Below are positions 19,690 through 28,299 of a stretch of 64,000 nt of DNA, piece by piece. The stretch spans positions 694,744 through 758,743 of the forward strand of contig CP129479.1 in the NCBI GenBank assembly GCA_030583865.1. Reading direction: 5' to 3'. The translations under genes were made by a program, and so were the position numbers. Source of the DNA: Thermodesulfobacteriota bacterium. Lineage in GTDB: Bacteria; Desulfobacterota; GWC2-55-46. The notes beneath the pieces are model-generated. The model did not search any database, was not told the origin of the DNA, and saw only the letters and a list, made by a program, of their open reading frames with translations. The stretch's first letter is position 1; every line of letters starts with the position of its first letter.

Positions 19690-19794
19690 GAGAATGGATT
19701 GGCATGGGGGTTGAAAAAAACCTGCCACGCAATCCATGATGTATTGCCAAATTGCGAAGACTATCCAAGTCGAGCAATTTGTGAGGCTTGGATT
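19690..19794 (+). other. Structured intergenic RNA/DNA region after sigma factor gene
   Basis: A hairpin pairs ATGGATTG (19693-19700) with CAATCCAT (19730-19737), with an inner GGTT/AACC stem. It is followed by two mutually interlocking stems: CAAATTGC (19748-19755) with GCAATTTG (19774-19781), and ATCCAAG (19763-19769) with CTTGGAT (19787-19793). The last two cross each other, so they are alternatives or a pseudoknot. No T-tract follows. The next gene starts at 19935; nothing else is recognisable between. Confidence 0.45.
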
Positions 19795-19934
19795 TGTCAA
19801 GTATCAGGATGGTGAAAAAGTCCCTCTGGAGTTTTCAACCCCGAGAGCCGTTTTCCGGTAGACAGGTAAGCATTCCAGGACGACACGGCAGCCTGAATCC
19901 GGCTGGTAAAGAGCGCCGGGAAAGGAGCGGCAGA

Positions 19935-20357
19935 ATGATACGCGTCATGGTGTCGCTTGGAGACAGGCCGTATTCCGTTGAATTAATGGACCTCCTGGAC
20001 TGCGCCGGGGGGATTGAAACGACTTTGGCTCCGGGTGGCGAAGAACCGGCTGGGGCAGCCCTCAGCTCCAGGCCGGATATCATCGTGGCAGACCCGGTAA
20101 CCCTGCCTGGCATTCTCGGCTCGGGCTTTCCGGCAAGGATACTCCTCGTATACGGAGAGGGAGAAAAGCCCGCCCAGAACCTTCCCAACCCGCCTGTCTG
20201 CGGAATAATCAAAAAGGGGTCGGGCGGGCTGGTGCTGCAGACGGCCATAAAGGCGGTCGCAAGGGGTGTGGAGTGGGTCGAGGGCGCGCCCGGAGGCATT
20301 GAGGGCCTGAAGACCTCAGACGGCGGCAGCCCGGAAAAACAGGCTGCCCTGGCCTGA
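19935..20357 (+). CDS. Degenerate receiver-like protein without output domain
   Basis: About 140 residues. The fold order of a receiver is traceable: MIRVMVSLGDRP as first strand, PDIIVADPVTLPG at the phosphoacceptor strand, ARILLVYGEG, then CGIIKKGSGG with the lysine and a NarL-like last helix (AIKAVARGVEWV). The paired acidic residues after strand 1 are missing and no HTH follows, so it is a pseudo-receiver or a decayed NarL/FixJ regulator. The ATG at 19935 has GGAGCGGCAGA upstream; the open frame reaches back to 19788 without similarity. Function unknown. Its position just after the sigma factor gene suggests a link to that circuit. Confidence 0.6.
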   Translation: MIRVMVSLGDRPYSVELMDLLDCAGGIETTLAPGGEEPAGAALSSRPDIIVADPVTLPGILGSGFPARILLVYGEGEKPAQNLPNPPVCGIIKKGSGGLVLQTAIKAVARGVEWVEGAPGGIEGLKTSDGGSPEKQAALA

Positions 20358-20372
20358 TTCGCAGTCGCACGC

Positions 20373-20462
20373 TTAATTGATATAGAACGAATACGCCGCC
20401 ATTGCCGCGATGCCGACCGCAAACAGGATCAGGACTTCGACGGAACCTTTCTGGTTTTTCAT
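20373..20462 (-). CDS. Small single-span membrane peptide (29 aa)
   Basis: A 29-codon frame: MKNQKG at the N-terminus, one hydrophobic helix from VEVLILFAVGIAAMAA (residues 8-23) and a short YSFYIN tail. AAAGGAGC lies 9-10 bases upstream of the ATG, a good ribosome site. The positive N-terminus predicts a cytoplasmic N-in orientation. It is convergent with the degenerate receiver gene and divergent from the second hemerythrin. No family recognised. The clean start signal and amphiphilic design argue for a real small protein, but this is not proven. Confidence 0.55.
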   Translation of the reverse strand: MKNQKGSVEVLILFAVGIAAMAAYSFYIN

Positions 20463-20701
20463 GCTGCGCGCTCCTTTTGAATGTAAATATTGAACGGTGC
20501 CGTTCCAGGCTCCGGCCCGGACCCAGGCCCCAGAGTGGCCTGGCGCCCGCCGCCGGGCCATTATACATACGGCTTCTTTTCGTGTAAAGGCCTATCCCAT
20601 CCGCGCCGCCAGCAACCGGTTAAAGTACCGGGCAACGGCATCCGATAAGGTCTTGAAACCGCTAAATATCGGGTCCGCTGAGATCAATTCCCGGAGGGGT
20701 A

Positions 20702-21109
20702 ATGGCGCTTTTTGAATGGAAAGAGGAGTTCAGTGTCAAGGTTGGGGCTTTTGATTCGCATCATAAGAGGCTGGTGGACCTCCTTGGCGCCTTGCACGAC
20801 GCCATGGCGAAACGCAGGTCAGCCGAGGTGATAGGCGGCATACTGAAAGAGCTGCTCGCCTATACCAAGTACCACTTCTCGGAAGAGGAGAAGCTCATGA
20901 CCTCGCTAGGCTATGCCGGTTTGCAGCAGCACAGGAAGGAGCATGTCTGGTTCACAGAAAAGGTCGCCCAATTCGCCCAAAAGCACCAGGAGGGCGGGCT
21001 CGGAGTCGGTATCGAGACCATGACCTTTCTCAAGAACTGGCTCATGGACCATATCCTCGAGACCGACAAGAAATACTCGGGCTTCTTTAATTCAAGGAAT
21101 GTGAACTGA
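20702..21109 (+). CDS. Bacteriohemerythrin
   Basis: 135-residue O2-binding di-iron protein, more canonical than the copy at 12595. MALFEWKEEFSVKVGAFD is the family opening. Ligands can be assigned in SHHKRL, YHFSEEEKLM, QQHRKEH and MDHILETDKKY. CCGGAGGGGTA just before the ATG is a strong ribosome site. The last 23 bp overlap the 3' end of the convergent membrane protein gene ending at 21087. Likely role is O2 binding, delivery or sensing. The two hemerythrins bracket the kinase-activator-sigma factor block. Confidence 0.95.
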   Translation: MALFEWKEEFSVKVGAFDSHHKRLVDLLGALHDAMAKRRSAEVIGGILKELLAYTKYHFSEEEKLMTSLGYAGLQQHRKEHVWFTEKVAQFAQKHQEGGLGVGIETMTFLKNWLMDHILETDKKYSGFFNSRNVN

Positions 21110-22979
21110 TACCTGAACGGCGTCCGAATGGACTCATCCCGTCCGTCCCGGATTCGGACCGGCCCTCCCTGATTTCATACACGATTGTCGGGCCGAATTC
21201 ATCTACCTTAATCAGCCGTTCCAGCACCTTCGAGAGGTCGGGCGGCCTGCCGTCGTTGTAGCCCTCCGGATAGAGCTTATCCCTCGGGGGCCTTGTTACC
21301 CAATCCATTGCCGCATACTCGTTTCCCCTCTCGTACTTGTGCCGGTGAAGCAGGATATATTTCACCCCCATACCGGCCAGCGCGTCAACCGTACGCGGGT
21401 CTGAGATATCGGCCACGCCTCTCAACCTCTTACCGTCTCCCGTGCTCCCGTTTACGAGCCTTTTTCCGTGCGCTCTTTGATGGAAAATGTACTCGTATGA
21501 GGTATACGGGTCATGGGGCGGGCCTATCGGGTACTCTACGACGGCGAAGTCGCCTCCTTGCCCGGCCAGAAAGCCATAAGAGTCAGGCACATCAACCCTG
21601 GTGACCCTGAACCCAGGGAATTCCGCGGACTCGACGGCCAGGACCATGCCAAGAAAACCGAGGAGGGCAGCCCTTTTTTTCGCGGAATTGGTACGGGCCA
21701 GGAGTTCCTTTATGCCGAAGGCCGCTAGCACGGAGACCCCGAGCCCGACGAACGCGCCGAGCCGGGCATAGCTCCTGAAATATGGAAAAAGGTGAAAGAG
21801 GTAGTATTGCGGGAGATACAACTTGTGCTCCGCCGAGACCTCTCTCGTGGCCGCGTCTACGGTAAATCCGCCGAATGGTATGAACGGCGGGCCCGAGAGG
21901 AGCGCGGCCGCAGCGGCCAGCACGAGAAAGGCGTATACATTTTTCCTGTCGCCATGTCCGGGAATGCGCCCGACCTTTTTGCACGAGACCCTGCATACGG
22001 CGTAAAGGCCGAGGGCCATGAGTGTCCAGCCCAGATATAGCGTGTGCTCGATGTACCTGTGCCCTTTTAGAGCGCCCAGGCCGAGGTCAGGGACGAATTG
22101 GCCCAGGAAGTAGTTGTGCCTCGAAGGGAGGAGGTAGTCGAGCGGCTTTGCCGAGAAGACGAAGAGGTCTGAAAGCGGGCGCGCCAGATCAAGAGTCCGT
22201 ATCTCGGCCTCCGCCTTGCCGAGGCTCGTTAAAACCGGAAAGGCCATCGGAATGACGGCGGCGGCAAAGGCCACGGAAAAGGCGGCAAGGTTCACGGCTG
22301 CCGGGGCCAACGAGGCCCTTCCGGGCAGGCCCCATTTCAGGTTCATTGCGATAAGCACGGGCGAAAGGAGCGCGAAGAAGTAGGCGAAGTAAGTGCTGTC
22401 AACGAGGGCCAGCCCGAGCGCGAACCCGAAGGCCGCGTGGAGCCTCAAGCCGCCCTCCCTGAGCGTCCGGAGGAGGAGATATATGAGCAGCGGCGCCCAG
22501 AAGAGGTTAGGCTGGTGCGACATGAGGCGGACGGCATGCAATGGGGAAAAGGCGAAGGCAAGGGCCGAGAACATCCCTGCCCGCCAGTCGCGTACCAGGT
22601 AATTCATGAGCAGATAGGATGTGACGGCGAGGAGAGGGAAGCTCGATATCTTGATGATATTGTACGCGGCCACCTCGTCCGTAAGGAGCGTAAGCCCGAG
22701 GCCCGTGAGGTAATATGTGTAGAAAAAGGGCGCGTCCGACAGGTCGACCCCGGCGGGATACGAGCTGAACGCGTGCTCCCGGAAAGGGATGCCGTTCTCA
22801 TACGCGAATCTGAACCACCAGAAGCTGTGGATGGAGCCGAGCGAGTCCCAGGGAAAACCGTAGAATGAGCCGGACATATCCGTTATCACCGGCCATGTAT
22901 ACAGCAGGGCCATGCATAGCGCGAAAAGGAAAAGAGCGGTTATGCGGACCGCCTCCGGGCGGCTCACAGGCGCACTCAT
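21087..22979 (-). CDS. Polytopic membrane glycosyltransferase-like (GT-C fold) protein
   Basis: 630 residues with about 11-12 predicted transmembrane helices in the first 440 residues and a soluble C-terminal part. An acidic motif after the first helix (DMSGSFYGFPWDSLG) fits the GT-C layout, in which a loop carries catalytic acids and the sugar donor is a lipid-linked monosaccharide. The family is not identified with certainty (YfhO/DUF2079-like). It is last in a three-gene run with 4-bp overlaps, whose first gene is the 1238-residue membrane protein. Probable role: transfer of a sugar from polyprenyl phosphate in surface glycan assembly. Confidence 0.65.
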   Translation of the reverse strand: MSAPVSRPEAVRITALFLFALCMALLYTWPVITDMSGSFYGFPWDSLGSIHSFWWFRFAYENGIPFREHAFSSYPAGVDLSDAPFFYTYYLTGLGLTLLTDEVAAYNIIKISSFPLLAVTSYLLMNYLVRDWRAGMFSALAFAFSPLHAVRLMSHQPNLFWAPLLIYLLLRTLREGGLRLHAAFGFALGLALVDSTYFAYFFALLSPVLIAMNLKWGLPGRASLAPAAVNLAAFSVAFAAAVIPMAFPVLTSLGKAEAEIRTLDLARPLSDLFVFSAKPLDYLLPSRHNYFLGQFVPDLGLGALKGHRYIEHTLYLGWTLMALGLYAVCRVSCKKVGRIPGHGDRKNVYAFLVLAAAAALLSGPPFIPFGGFTVDAATREVSAEHKLYLPQYYLFHLFPYFRSYARLGAFVGLGVSVLAAFGIKELLARTNSAKKRAALLGFLGMVLAVESAEFPGFRVTRVDVPDSYGFLAGQGGDFAVVEYPIGPPHDPYTSYEYIFHQRAHGKRLVNGSTGDGKRLRGVADISDPRTVDALAGMGVKYILLHRHKYERGNEYAAMDWVTRPPRDKLYPEGYNDGRPPDLSKVLERLIKVDEFGPTIVYEIREGRSESGTDGMSPFGRRSGISSHSLN

Positions 22980-23560
22980 CGCCCTTTGCCCGGGCTGAAA
23001 AGCTCGGTCGCGAGCCCTGAAAGCAGGAGAAAATATGAGACGTCAGCCAGGGTCTTCGCAGCCGGGTCATGCTGAAGGATTGCCAGCGCGCCGCAGGAGA
23101 CGATGGATATGAAAAAGAGAAAGAAAAAGACGCCCGGCAGATCGGAGGCCAGCCTCCTTGCCTCGCGCGCCCATGCCGGAAAATTCTCTCCCGCATCCAT
23201 GCCCGGGGCAAGCCTCGCAAACGCGGAGAAAGCCCATGAAAGCAGGGCAAACCAGGCCAGCGCGATATTGTGGACGAAGAGATAATGGCTGCCTTTCGGA
23301 TAAAAGAAGGCGTTAATGGCCGCGCCGTAGATAAGGAATGGCATAAGCCTTTTAGAGAAAAACGGCCTTGAAAGGAAAAGGCAGGCGGCGCAGACCAGCA
23401 GGGCCTCGGGAAAGGAGGACTTGAGCGCGTCTCTCAATTCCATCGAGAGCGGGCTCAATGCCCTCATTATTTCCTTGTAGGTATTATAGGACAGGAAGAG
23501 GGAGAGGGCCAGGATGCCCAGGTCGGCTGCAAGCCTTCTAACAGGCATACGGGCTTTCAT
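22976..23560 (-). CDS. Hypothetical membrane protein
   Basis: 194 residues with about five hydrophobic segments (from LGILALSLFLSY, LLVCAACLFLS, FLIYGAAINAFFY, IALAWFALLSWAFSA and GVFFFLFFISIVSCGAL). No known family recognised. The start ATG overlaps the stop of the 1238-residue protein (ATGA) and its own stop overlaps the start of the 630-residue GT-C-like gene, so all three are translationally coupled and probably act together in the membrane. Confidence 0.65.
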   Translation of the reverse strand: MKARMPVRRLAADLGILALSLFLSYNTYKEIMRALSPLSMELRDALKSSFPEALLVCAACLFLSRPFFSKRLMPFLIYGAAINAFFYPKGSHYLFVHNIALAWFALLSWAFSAFARLAPGMDAGENFPAWAREARRLASDLPGVFFFLFFISIVSCGALAILQHDPAAKTLADVSYFLLLSGLATELFSPGKGR

Positions 23561-26500
23561 CGCTTTACCCTTCCGCCTGCAAGCGCAATCGCCAGCGCCG
23601 ATATCAGACCGGCCGCGCTTATGAGAAGCCCGGCCTCCATCGCCATCTGCGGCCTGAACTCGATTATTACCGTAAACTCGCCGTCCCCGATTGCCTCGTC
23701 CGGCACGAGCCAGCCGTTCGCGTACCCGTTCGCGACGAAGTGCGTATCGAGCTCCAGTGCTCCGCGGCTTCTGAGCCGTTCTATCAGCATAGAGCCGCTG
23801 TCGCCATTGCCCGGCGCTGCCATATAGGCCCTCCACCCCGGGTGATAAGCCTCGAGGAACGCGAGCGCGAAGCCCTTGTCGGCCCCTTTGACATGGACCA
23901 TGTGCCTCGCCGGGTTTATCCGCTCGAATCCGAGTTGCGGGCCTTTGCCCTCCGCGCCGGGTTCATCCTGGACGTTGACGGAGACTGAAGCGTTTGTAGA
24001 TTCCGGCTCGATAGATATTGAGTATACTCCCGCCGAGCCCTTTTCAAAGACCTCTATGTGCTGCGTGCCTTTTCCCTGCAGGAAGGTCCCCTCATGGAAG
24101 CGCCCATCTCCGCGCGGCGTAAGACTGACCCTCGTGCCGTTCGCTTTGACAGCCGGCAACTCCCGGTCGAGCGCCCCGTTTCCTTTTTCAGAGTGCCTGG
24201 AGAAAAAAGCTATTGAGCGGAGACTGAAGCCTGGCCCCCCTGTCATCGCATTGGCGGGCCGTTTGTCATCAGCGCAATGGGCCATGAAACCGACTGCGGT
24301 CAGGTACGCCGTCCTTTGCTCCGGCATATGTGCCCGAAGGAGCGACAGGACATCCGTCCGGGACCTTTCGGGTTTTTTGGGCCTCCCGGCTGAAGCCCTG
24401 GCCGCGAGCGCTTTGCCAATGGAAGCGTCCGCTTTCCCGTCTCCGTCAGTATCCAGCATGAACGAGACCTCTATTCCTTCCGCTTCAATGGCATAGTCCA
24501 TCGAGAAGACCGGATACCTCTCAAGGTCTATCCTGCCCACGTCCTTTGCAAAACTCGCAAGATAGCCGTTTACGCACTTGGCGCCGGGGGGGAACCCTAT
24601 GCCCTCGGGCGAAACCGATGGGGGTTTTTCAATGCCGCCGTCTTCCGAAAGTCCGAGGTCCTTTCCGAGGACCGATGCGCGAAGGAGCCTGCCGAGGCCG
24701 AAAAGGGGACTGGCTTTATTTTCATCCAGGGGCCCCGGTTCCTTCAGGTATATCCGCAGATCGTTACTGCCCGGGAATAGGAGCACTTTTTTAAATTCCA
24801 AATCTACCGGGGCCGGCGCGCCTGATGGGGCGTTGGCGCTGCCTGCAGCGGCCTTCCTCCCGTTTATGTAAGCCCGTATCTCTTCAGTGTCGGAAAGCGG
24901 CATGACTGTGATGCCGAGGTCCGTAACGGCCACTTCCGCTGAATGGTTTATGACGTGTATCTGGCCGCCGCTCCTTAAGGTCCTGAAACGGCCGTCCGGA
25001 AACCGCGTGCCTGCTTCATCTTCTTCAGGCGCGTAGAGAGAGAGCAGTTTCCCGGGCTGGAAGCCTTGCGCCGCCGTTGCCGTAAAATCCTCATTGAAGG
25101 CGAACGCGCGGTATTTCGGCATCACGGAAACTGAGAGCCGGGCCTTTCCTGCGCCGCCCGGAAAGGATATTCTCTTGTATTCGCCCGGGTCAGTATCGTA
25201 AAAGACGCGGGTTACTGTGCCCCAGTTTGAACGAGAGATTACGTAGGAGCTGACTGCCGACCTGCTTTCAAAAGGAGGATGAGAGGAGTAGGATTTCATG
25301 TACATGGCATCCGAGGGTGCGAGCACGCCTCTGGCCAGGCCCGAAGCCTCTATCTTTTCGAGCACTGGCTGGGGCTGCTGAACCGAGAACGCGATCAAGG
25401 GCCTTTCATGGGAGCTTATAAATGAAAGGAGGGGAAGGGACTCCTCGAAATGCATCTCCTTCACAATGTCGAACCCCTCGGAAGCATATATCCGGGGAAG
25501 CCTTAGCGCGCCCTTGAGCCCGTATAGCTCTATGGGCCCGAAATCGCCGGTTTTTTCGATATGCGGCGAGTTCCTGACGAACCGGTACGCGCCCTCCATG
25601 TCTTCGGGCCTTTTATCATAGGAGCGGAGGAGCTTCGCGTCCGTGTCGCCGTGGAGGGTAACGTATTTAACGCCCCCGACCCTCATGAGCCACAGCCAGG
25701 CCTCGGGCGGGATGAATGCAAGCTCCGGGCTCATGGCTGAATCGAAAAGGGGGTTTACCCCGGCGCTCCCTGGATAGATTGGCCGGATTAGAGGCTTCCC
25801 GGACCAGAGGTTCAGGAACTGCCCGCCGAGGAAGCTCCTTTCCCATCCGTACGCGACAAACCAGTCCTGGCGGGTAAAGGCGGGCACGGCCAGTACCCTT
25901 GAGGCCTCTTCGTCATTCCTCAACGCGCTGCTCAGCTCAAGGTAATATCCGGGCACCTTGTTGAACTGTGACGACACGGCCTTTTCCCCGTTCTCAACGA
26001 CCCTGCCGCTGAAGAACGGTTTTCCGTAAACGATTCCCGAGGCCGCCAGCATTGCCGCTACTCCGACCGCGGCCTTGAATGAGCGCGCGCGAGCCTTTTT
26101 GATTACAAGTCCGGCCCCTATCCCGATTAGGAGCGAAAAGGCAAGTACGGCTGCCAGCTCGAAATAAGCGGGGTTCCTGAAAAGCCTTGTCATGTACGGG
26201 TGCGAAAGGAATATGGCTTCCCCGAGCGAGTCGAAGGGGGCCTTGGTGCCTTTGGCCAGGAAAAGGGAGAGCGCGGCGGCCATGCCGGGGAAAATGGCCT
26301 TTTCCCTCCCTTCCCTTGAAAGGAAGGCGAGCCCGGCCATGGAGATGAAAAAAAAGAGGGCCGCGAGTGAAGCGGTCCTGTAATAGTCCGAGACCCACGG
26401 GAAGGAATTGGCAAGCTCCGGGATCGGGAGCATCATGAGACCGTTTATGAAGTCGAGGCCGAAGCCCCTCAGGAGGTCGGCATCCGAAAACCCCGGCTCA

Positions 26501-27273
26501 AGCCTGCTCGCGTACGCGTCGCCCAGGTCGAAGAGGAAAAGCCCCAGCCAGTACATGTTGACTGCCAAAAAGACCAGCAGGACGAGAGCCGTCCGCGCTG
26601 CCGTGCCTGCCCATTCGCGGCCTTCTCCGCGCATGAGGCGGCATGCCGAATATACCGCTATGAGAAAGAGCTGCAAGACGAAATACTGGAGGCTTGAGTA
26701 GCCCGGGGAGCCGAGGAAGAGGGCGGCAAGGGCGAAGAGCGCGATATTTTTCCTGAGAGCCATGCCGTTTATGACGCGCACCGCGATGGCGAGCACCACG
26801 GGCGCCCCGGCGTGGTAAGGAAGGAGGCGCGGGTTGAGGGGCTCTGTAGGCATTCCTGAAAAGATTATAGGGTTAAGCGTGTAGAACCCGGCGGCAACAA
26901 GAGACGGCGCTCTTCCGAGGCCGAGTGTGCGGGAAAGGAAGTAGACCCCGGCCATGCAGCCCGCGTAGCCCAAATAGAGGAAAAACGACTGCGCAAGGTG
27001 CGTATCCCCCAAAAGCCATGAGAGCGCCCCGGCATACAGGTAATAAAGAAAGCCGGCGGGCTCGGTATTGGGCCCGCCGAAGCCGCTGCTCTCGACCCAC
27101 GCGAAAAGGTGCCCCGTCGAAATATCAAGGAGCCCTGCGGCGTCGGGCCAGGGATATACAGGGCCGTGCGCGAGCACGCTCCCTTTCGGAAGCCAGAATA
27201 GCGACGGCAGGGGAAGAGCGAGGATGAATGCGGCGGCGATGAGCCTCTTTTTCAATTCCCGACTATCGGGCAT
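23557..27273 (-). CDS. Very large GT-C/YfhO-like membrane protein with extracytoplasmic domains
   Basis: 1238 residues. The first 420 contain about 12 transmembrane helices with a GT-C-like arrangement. A long soluble part of about 780 residues follows, and a final helix (LLISAAGLISALAIALAGG) ends in RVKR. The large soluble part would face the periplasm. It includes a calcium-loop-like stretch DTDGDGKAD near residue 960 and several beta-rich segments. The architecture resembles the large arabinofuranosyltransferase-like/DUF3367 and YfhO-type proteins, but I cannot assign a family. Its 3' end is coupled to the 194-residue membrane protein. Its 5' end overlaps the methyltransferase gene by 11 bp, so it belongs to the surface-glycan operon. 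Confidence 0.65.
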   Translation of the reverse strand: MPDSRELKKRLIAAAFILALPLPSLFWLPKGSVLAHGPVYPWPDAAGLLDISTGHLFAWVESSGFGGPNTEPAGFLYYLYAGALSWLLGDTHLAQSFFLYLGYAGCMAGVYFLSRTLGLGRAPSLVAAGFYTLNPIIFSGMPTEPLNPRLLPYHAGAPVVLAIAVRVINGMALRKNIALFALAALFLGSPGYSSLQYFVLQLFLIAVYSACRLMRGEGREWAGTAARTALVLLVFLAVNMYWLGLFLFDLGDAYASRLEPGFSDADLLRGFGLDFINGLMMLPIPELANSFPWVSDYYRTASLAALFFFISMAGLAFLSREGREKAIFPGMAAALSLFLAKGTKAPFDSLGEAIFLSHPYMTRLFRNPAYFELAAVLAFSLLIGIGAGLVIKKARARSFKAAVGVAAMLAASGIVYGKPFFSGRVVENGEKAVSSQFNKVPGYYLELSSALRNDEEASRVLAVPAFTRQDWFVAYGWERSFLGGQFLNLWSGKPLIRPIYPGSAGVNPLFDSAMSPELAFIPPEAWLWLMRVGGVKYVTLHGDTDAKLLRSYDKRPEDMEGAYRFVRNSPHIEKTGDFGPIELYGLKGALRLPRIYASEGFDIVKEMHFEESLPLLSFISSHERPLIAFSVQQPQPVLEKIEASGLARGVLAPSDAMYMKSYSSHPPFESRSAVSSYVISRSNWGTVTRVFYDTDPGEYKRISFPGGAGKARLSVSVMPKYRAFAFNEDFTATAAQGFQPGKLLSLYAPEEDEAGTRFPDGRFRTLRSGGQIHVINHSAEVAVTDLGITVMPLSDTEEIRAYINGRKAAAGSANAPSGAPAPVDLEFKKVLLFPGSNDLRIYLKEPGPLDENKASPLFGLGRLLRASVLGKDLGLSEDGGIEKPPSVSPEGIGFPPGAKCVNGYLASFAKDVGRIDLERYPVFSMDYAIEAEGIEVSFMLDTDGDGKADASIGKALAARASAGRPKKPERSRTDVLSLLRAHMPEQRTAYLTAVGFMAHCADDKRPANAMTGGPGFSLRSIAFFSRHSEKGNGALDRELPAVKANGTRVSLTPRGDGRFHEGTFLQGKGTQHIEVFEKGSAGVYSISIEPESTNASVSVNVQDEPGAEGKGPQLGFERINPARHMVHVKGADKGFALAFLEAYHPGWRAYMAAPGNGDSGSMLIERLRSRGALELDTHFVANGYANGWLVPDEAIGDGEFTVIIEFRPQMAMEAGLLISAAGLISALAIALAGGRVKR

Positions 27274-28237
27274 CGGATGGCCCCTTCCTCGCCTTTATCT
27301 GGAAGGAATCTCCGAGGCGGAAAAGGTTCAGCGCCTGCGCGAGCGCCTCGAGTGAGATGCCTACGAAAGGCCTGTAAAAAAAAGAGCCCGGCGTATACCT
27401 GCCGTTAAAGAGGTAATCGAGGCTCTGGGACCAGTTTGAGCCCGTGTATTTCAGGGACTCGGCCCTGAACCCGGCAGCCCGGAGCATTCTTATAAGGGCC
27501 TTTGGCGAGGGGACGAAAAAGTGCCTCGGCGTCTCGATTGGGGCCCATGCCCTCCCGAAGAGCTTTAGCCCGAGCGACCGGGCATTGGGGGCAAGGACTA
27601 CGAGCTGGCCGCCGGGCTTTAGCATTTCGTGCGCGAGCGCGAGATACTCCCGTGGCTCTCTCAGGTGCTCTATCGAATGGCTCATGATGACGGCGTCGAA
27701 GTACCCGGAACCGAAGTGCCCGGCCCTGAGCTCGCCGGAAATCCCGTGGTGCCCCTTTCTTTTTACCAGCTCTATGGCCATTTCGCTTACGTCTGCGCCG
27801 TGCGTCTCCCATCCGGCCTCTTTCAGGAGGTCGAGGAGAAGGCCGAACCCGCAGCCGATATCAAGCACCTTGCCGCCAGGCACGAAATCCGGGATGCCCT
27901 GCACCCTGCCCCTGAGCGGATAGAGGAGGAGATAGGCGAAGCCGCGGCTTTTTCTGCCCGAGTAGAAAAGCTCTATGAGCTTTCTTTTGGCCCTGAGCTC
28001 GCTCGTGTTGCTCTCGTAGGTGGAATAATATGTTCCCTCCGGATAATACGCGCCGGGGTCGAGGGGGGCTTCCTTGAGGTACAGGGATGAACAGCCGGAA
28101 CACTCGCGAACGGGGAAGGAGCCGGGCAGGTTATGGAGCCTGTCGAAGTTGATGAAGCCGCGGGAAGTCTCCTTCTCCCCGCAAAGAGGACAGCTCTCTA
28201 CGGGCAAGGTTTTCTTATCTGAAATCAGAACGCCCAT
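27263..28237 (-). CDS. SAM-dependent methyltransferase with N-terminal zinc-ribbon
   Basis: About 324 residues. Near the N-terminus are two Cys pairs, CPLCG and CSGC about 27 residues apart, typical of the zinc-binding N-terminus of sugar/polyketide-type C-methyltransferases. The class I SAM core follows: VLDIGCGFGLLLDLL (motif I), GADVSEMAIEL, SHSIEHLREP and LKPGGQLVVLAPN. The C-terminal part carries the lipid-side-chain-like end seen in O-antigen methyltransferases. An upstream TTG at 28243 could add two residues. In this cluster it probably methylates a sugar or lipid-linked glycan. Confidence 0.85.
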   Translation of the reverse strand: MGVLISDKKTLPVESCPLCGEKETSRGFINFDRLHNLPGSFPVRECSGCSSLYLKEAPLDPGAYYPEGTYYSTYESNTSELRAKRKLIELFYSGRKSRGFAYLLLYPLRGRVQGIPDFVPGGKVLDIGCGFGLLLDLLKEAGWETHGADVSEMAIELVKRKGHHGISGELRAGHFGSGYFDAVIMSHSIEHLREPREYLALAHEMLKPGGQLVVLAPNARSLGLKLFGRAWAPIETPRHFFVPSPKALIRMLRAAGFRAESLKYTGSNWSQSLDYLFNGRYTPGSFFYRPFVGISLEALAQALNLFRLGDSFQIKARKGPSDAR

Positions 28238-28299
28238 AAACAAACCAGCCGCGAAAAGGGCCTGTCAAAGGCAGCCTTCAGCCTGCTTCCTTTCCTCGA

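Noticed and set aside
19699-19716. Second sigma-54-like sequence TGGCATGGGGGTTGAA before the pseudo-receiver gene
   Set aside because: The -12 element lacks the invariant GC (it is GA) and position 6 deviates. The bases lie inside a hairpin, which explains them better.
20582-20701. Riboswitch (cyclic-di-GMP or other) in the leader of the second hemerythrin
   Set aside because: No conserved riboswitch core could be recognised in the 120-bp leader; only a strong ribosome site is clear.
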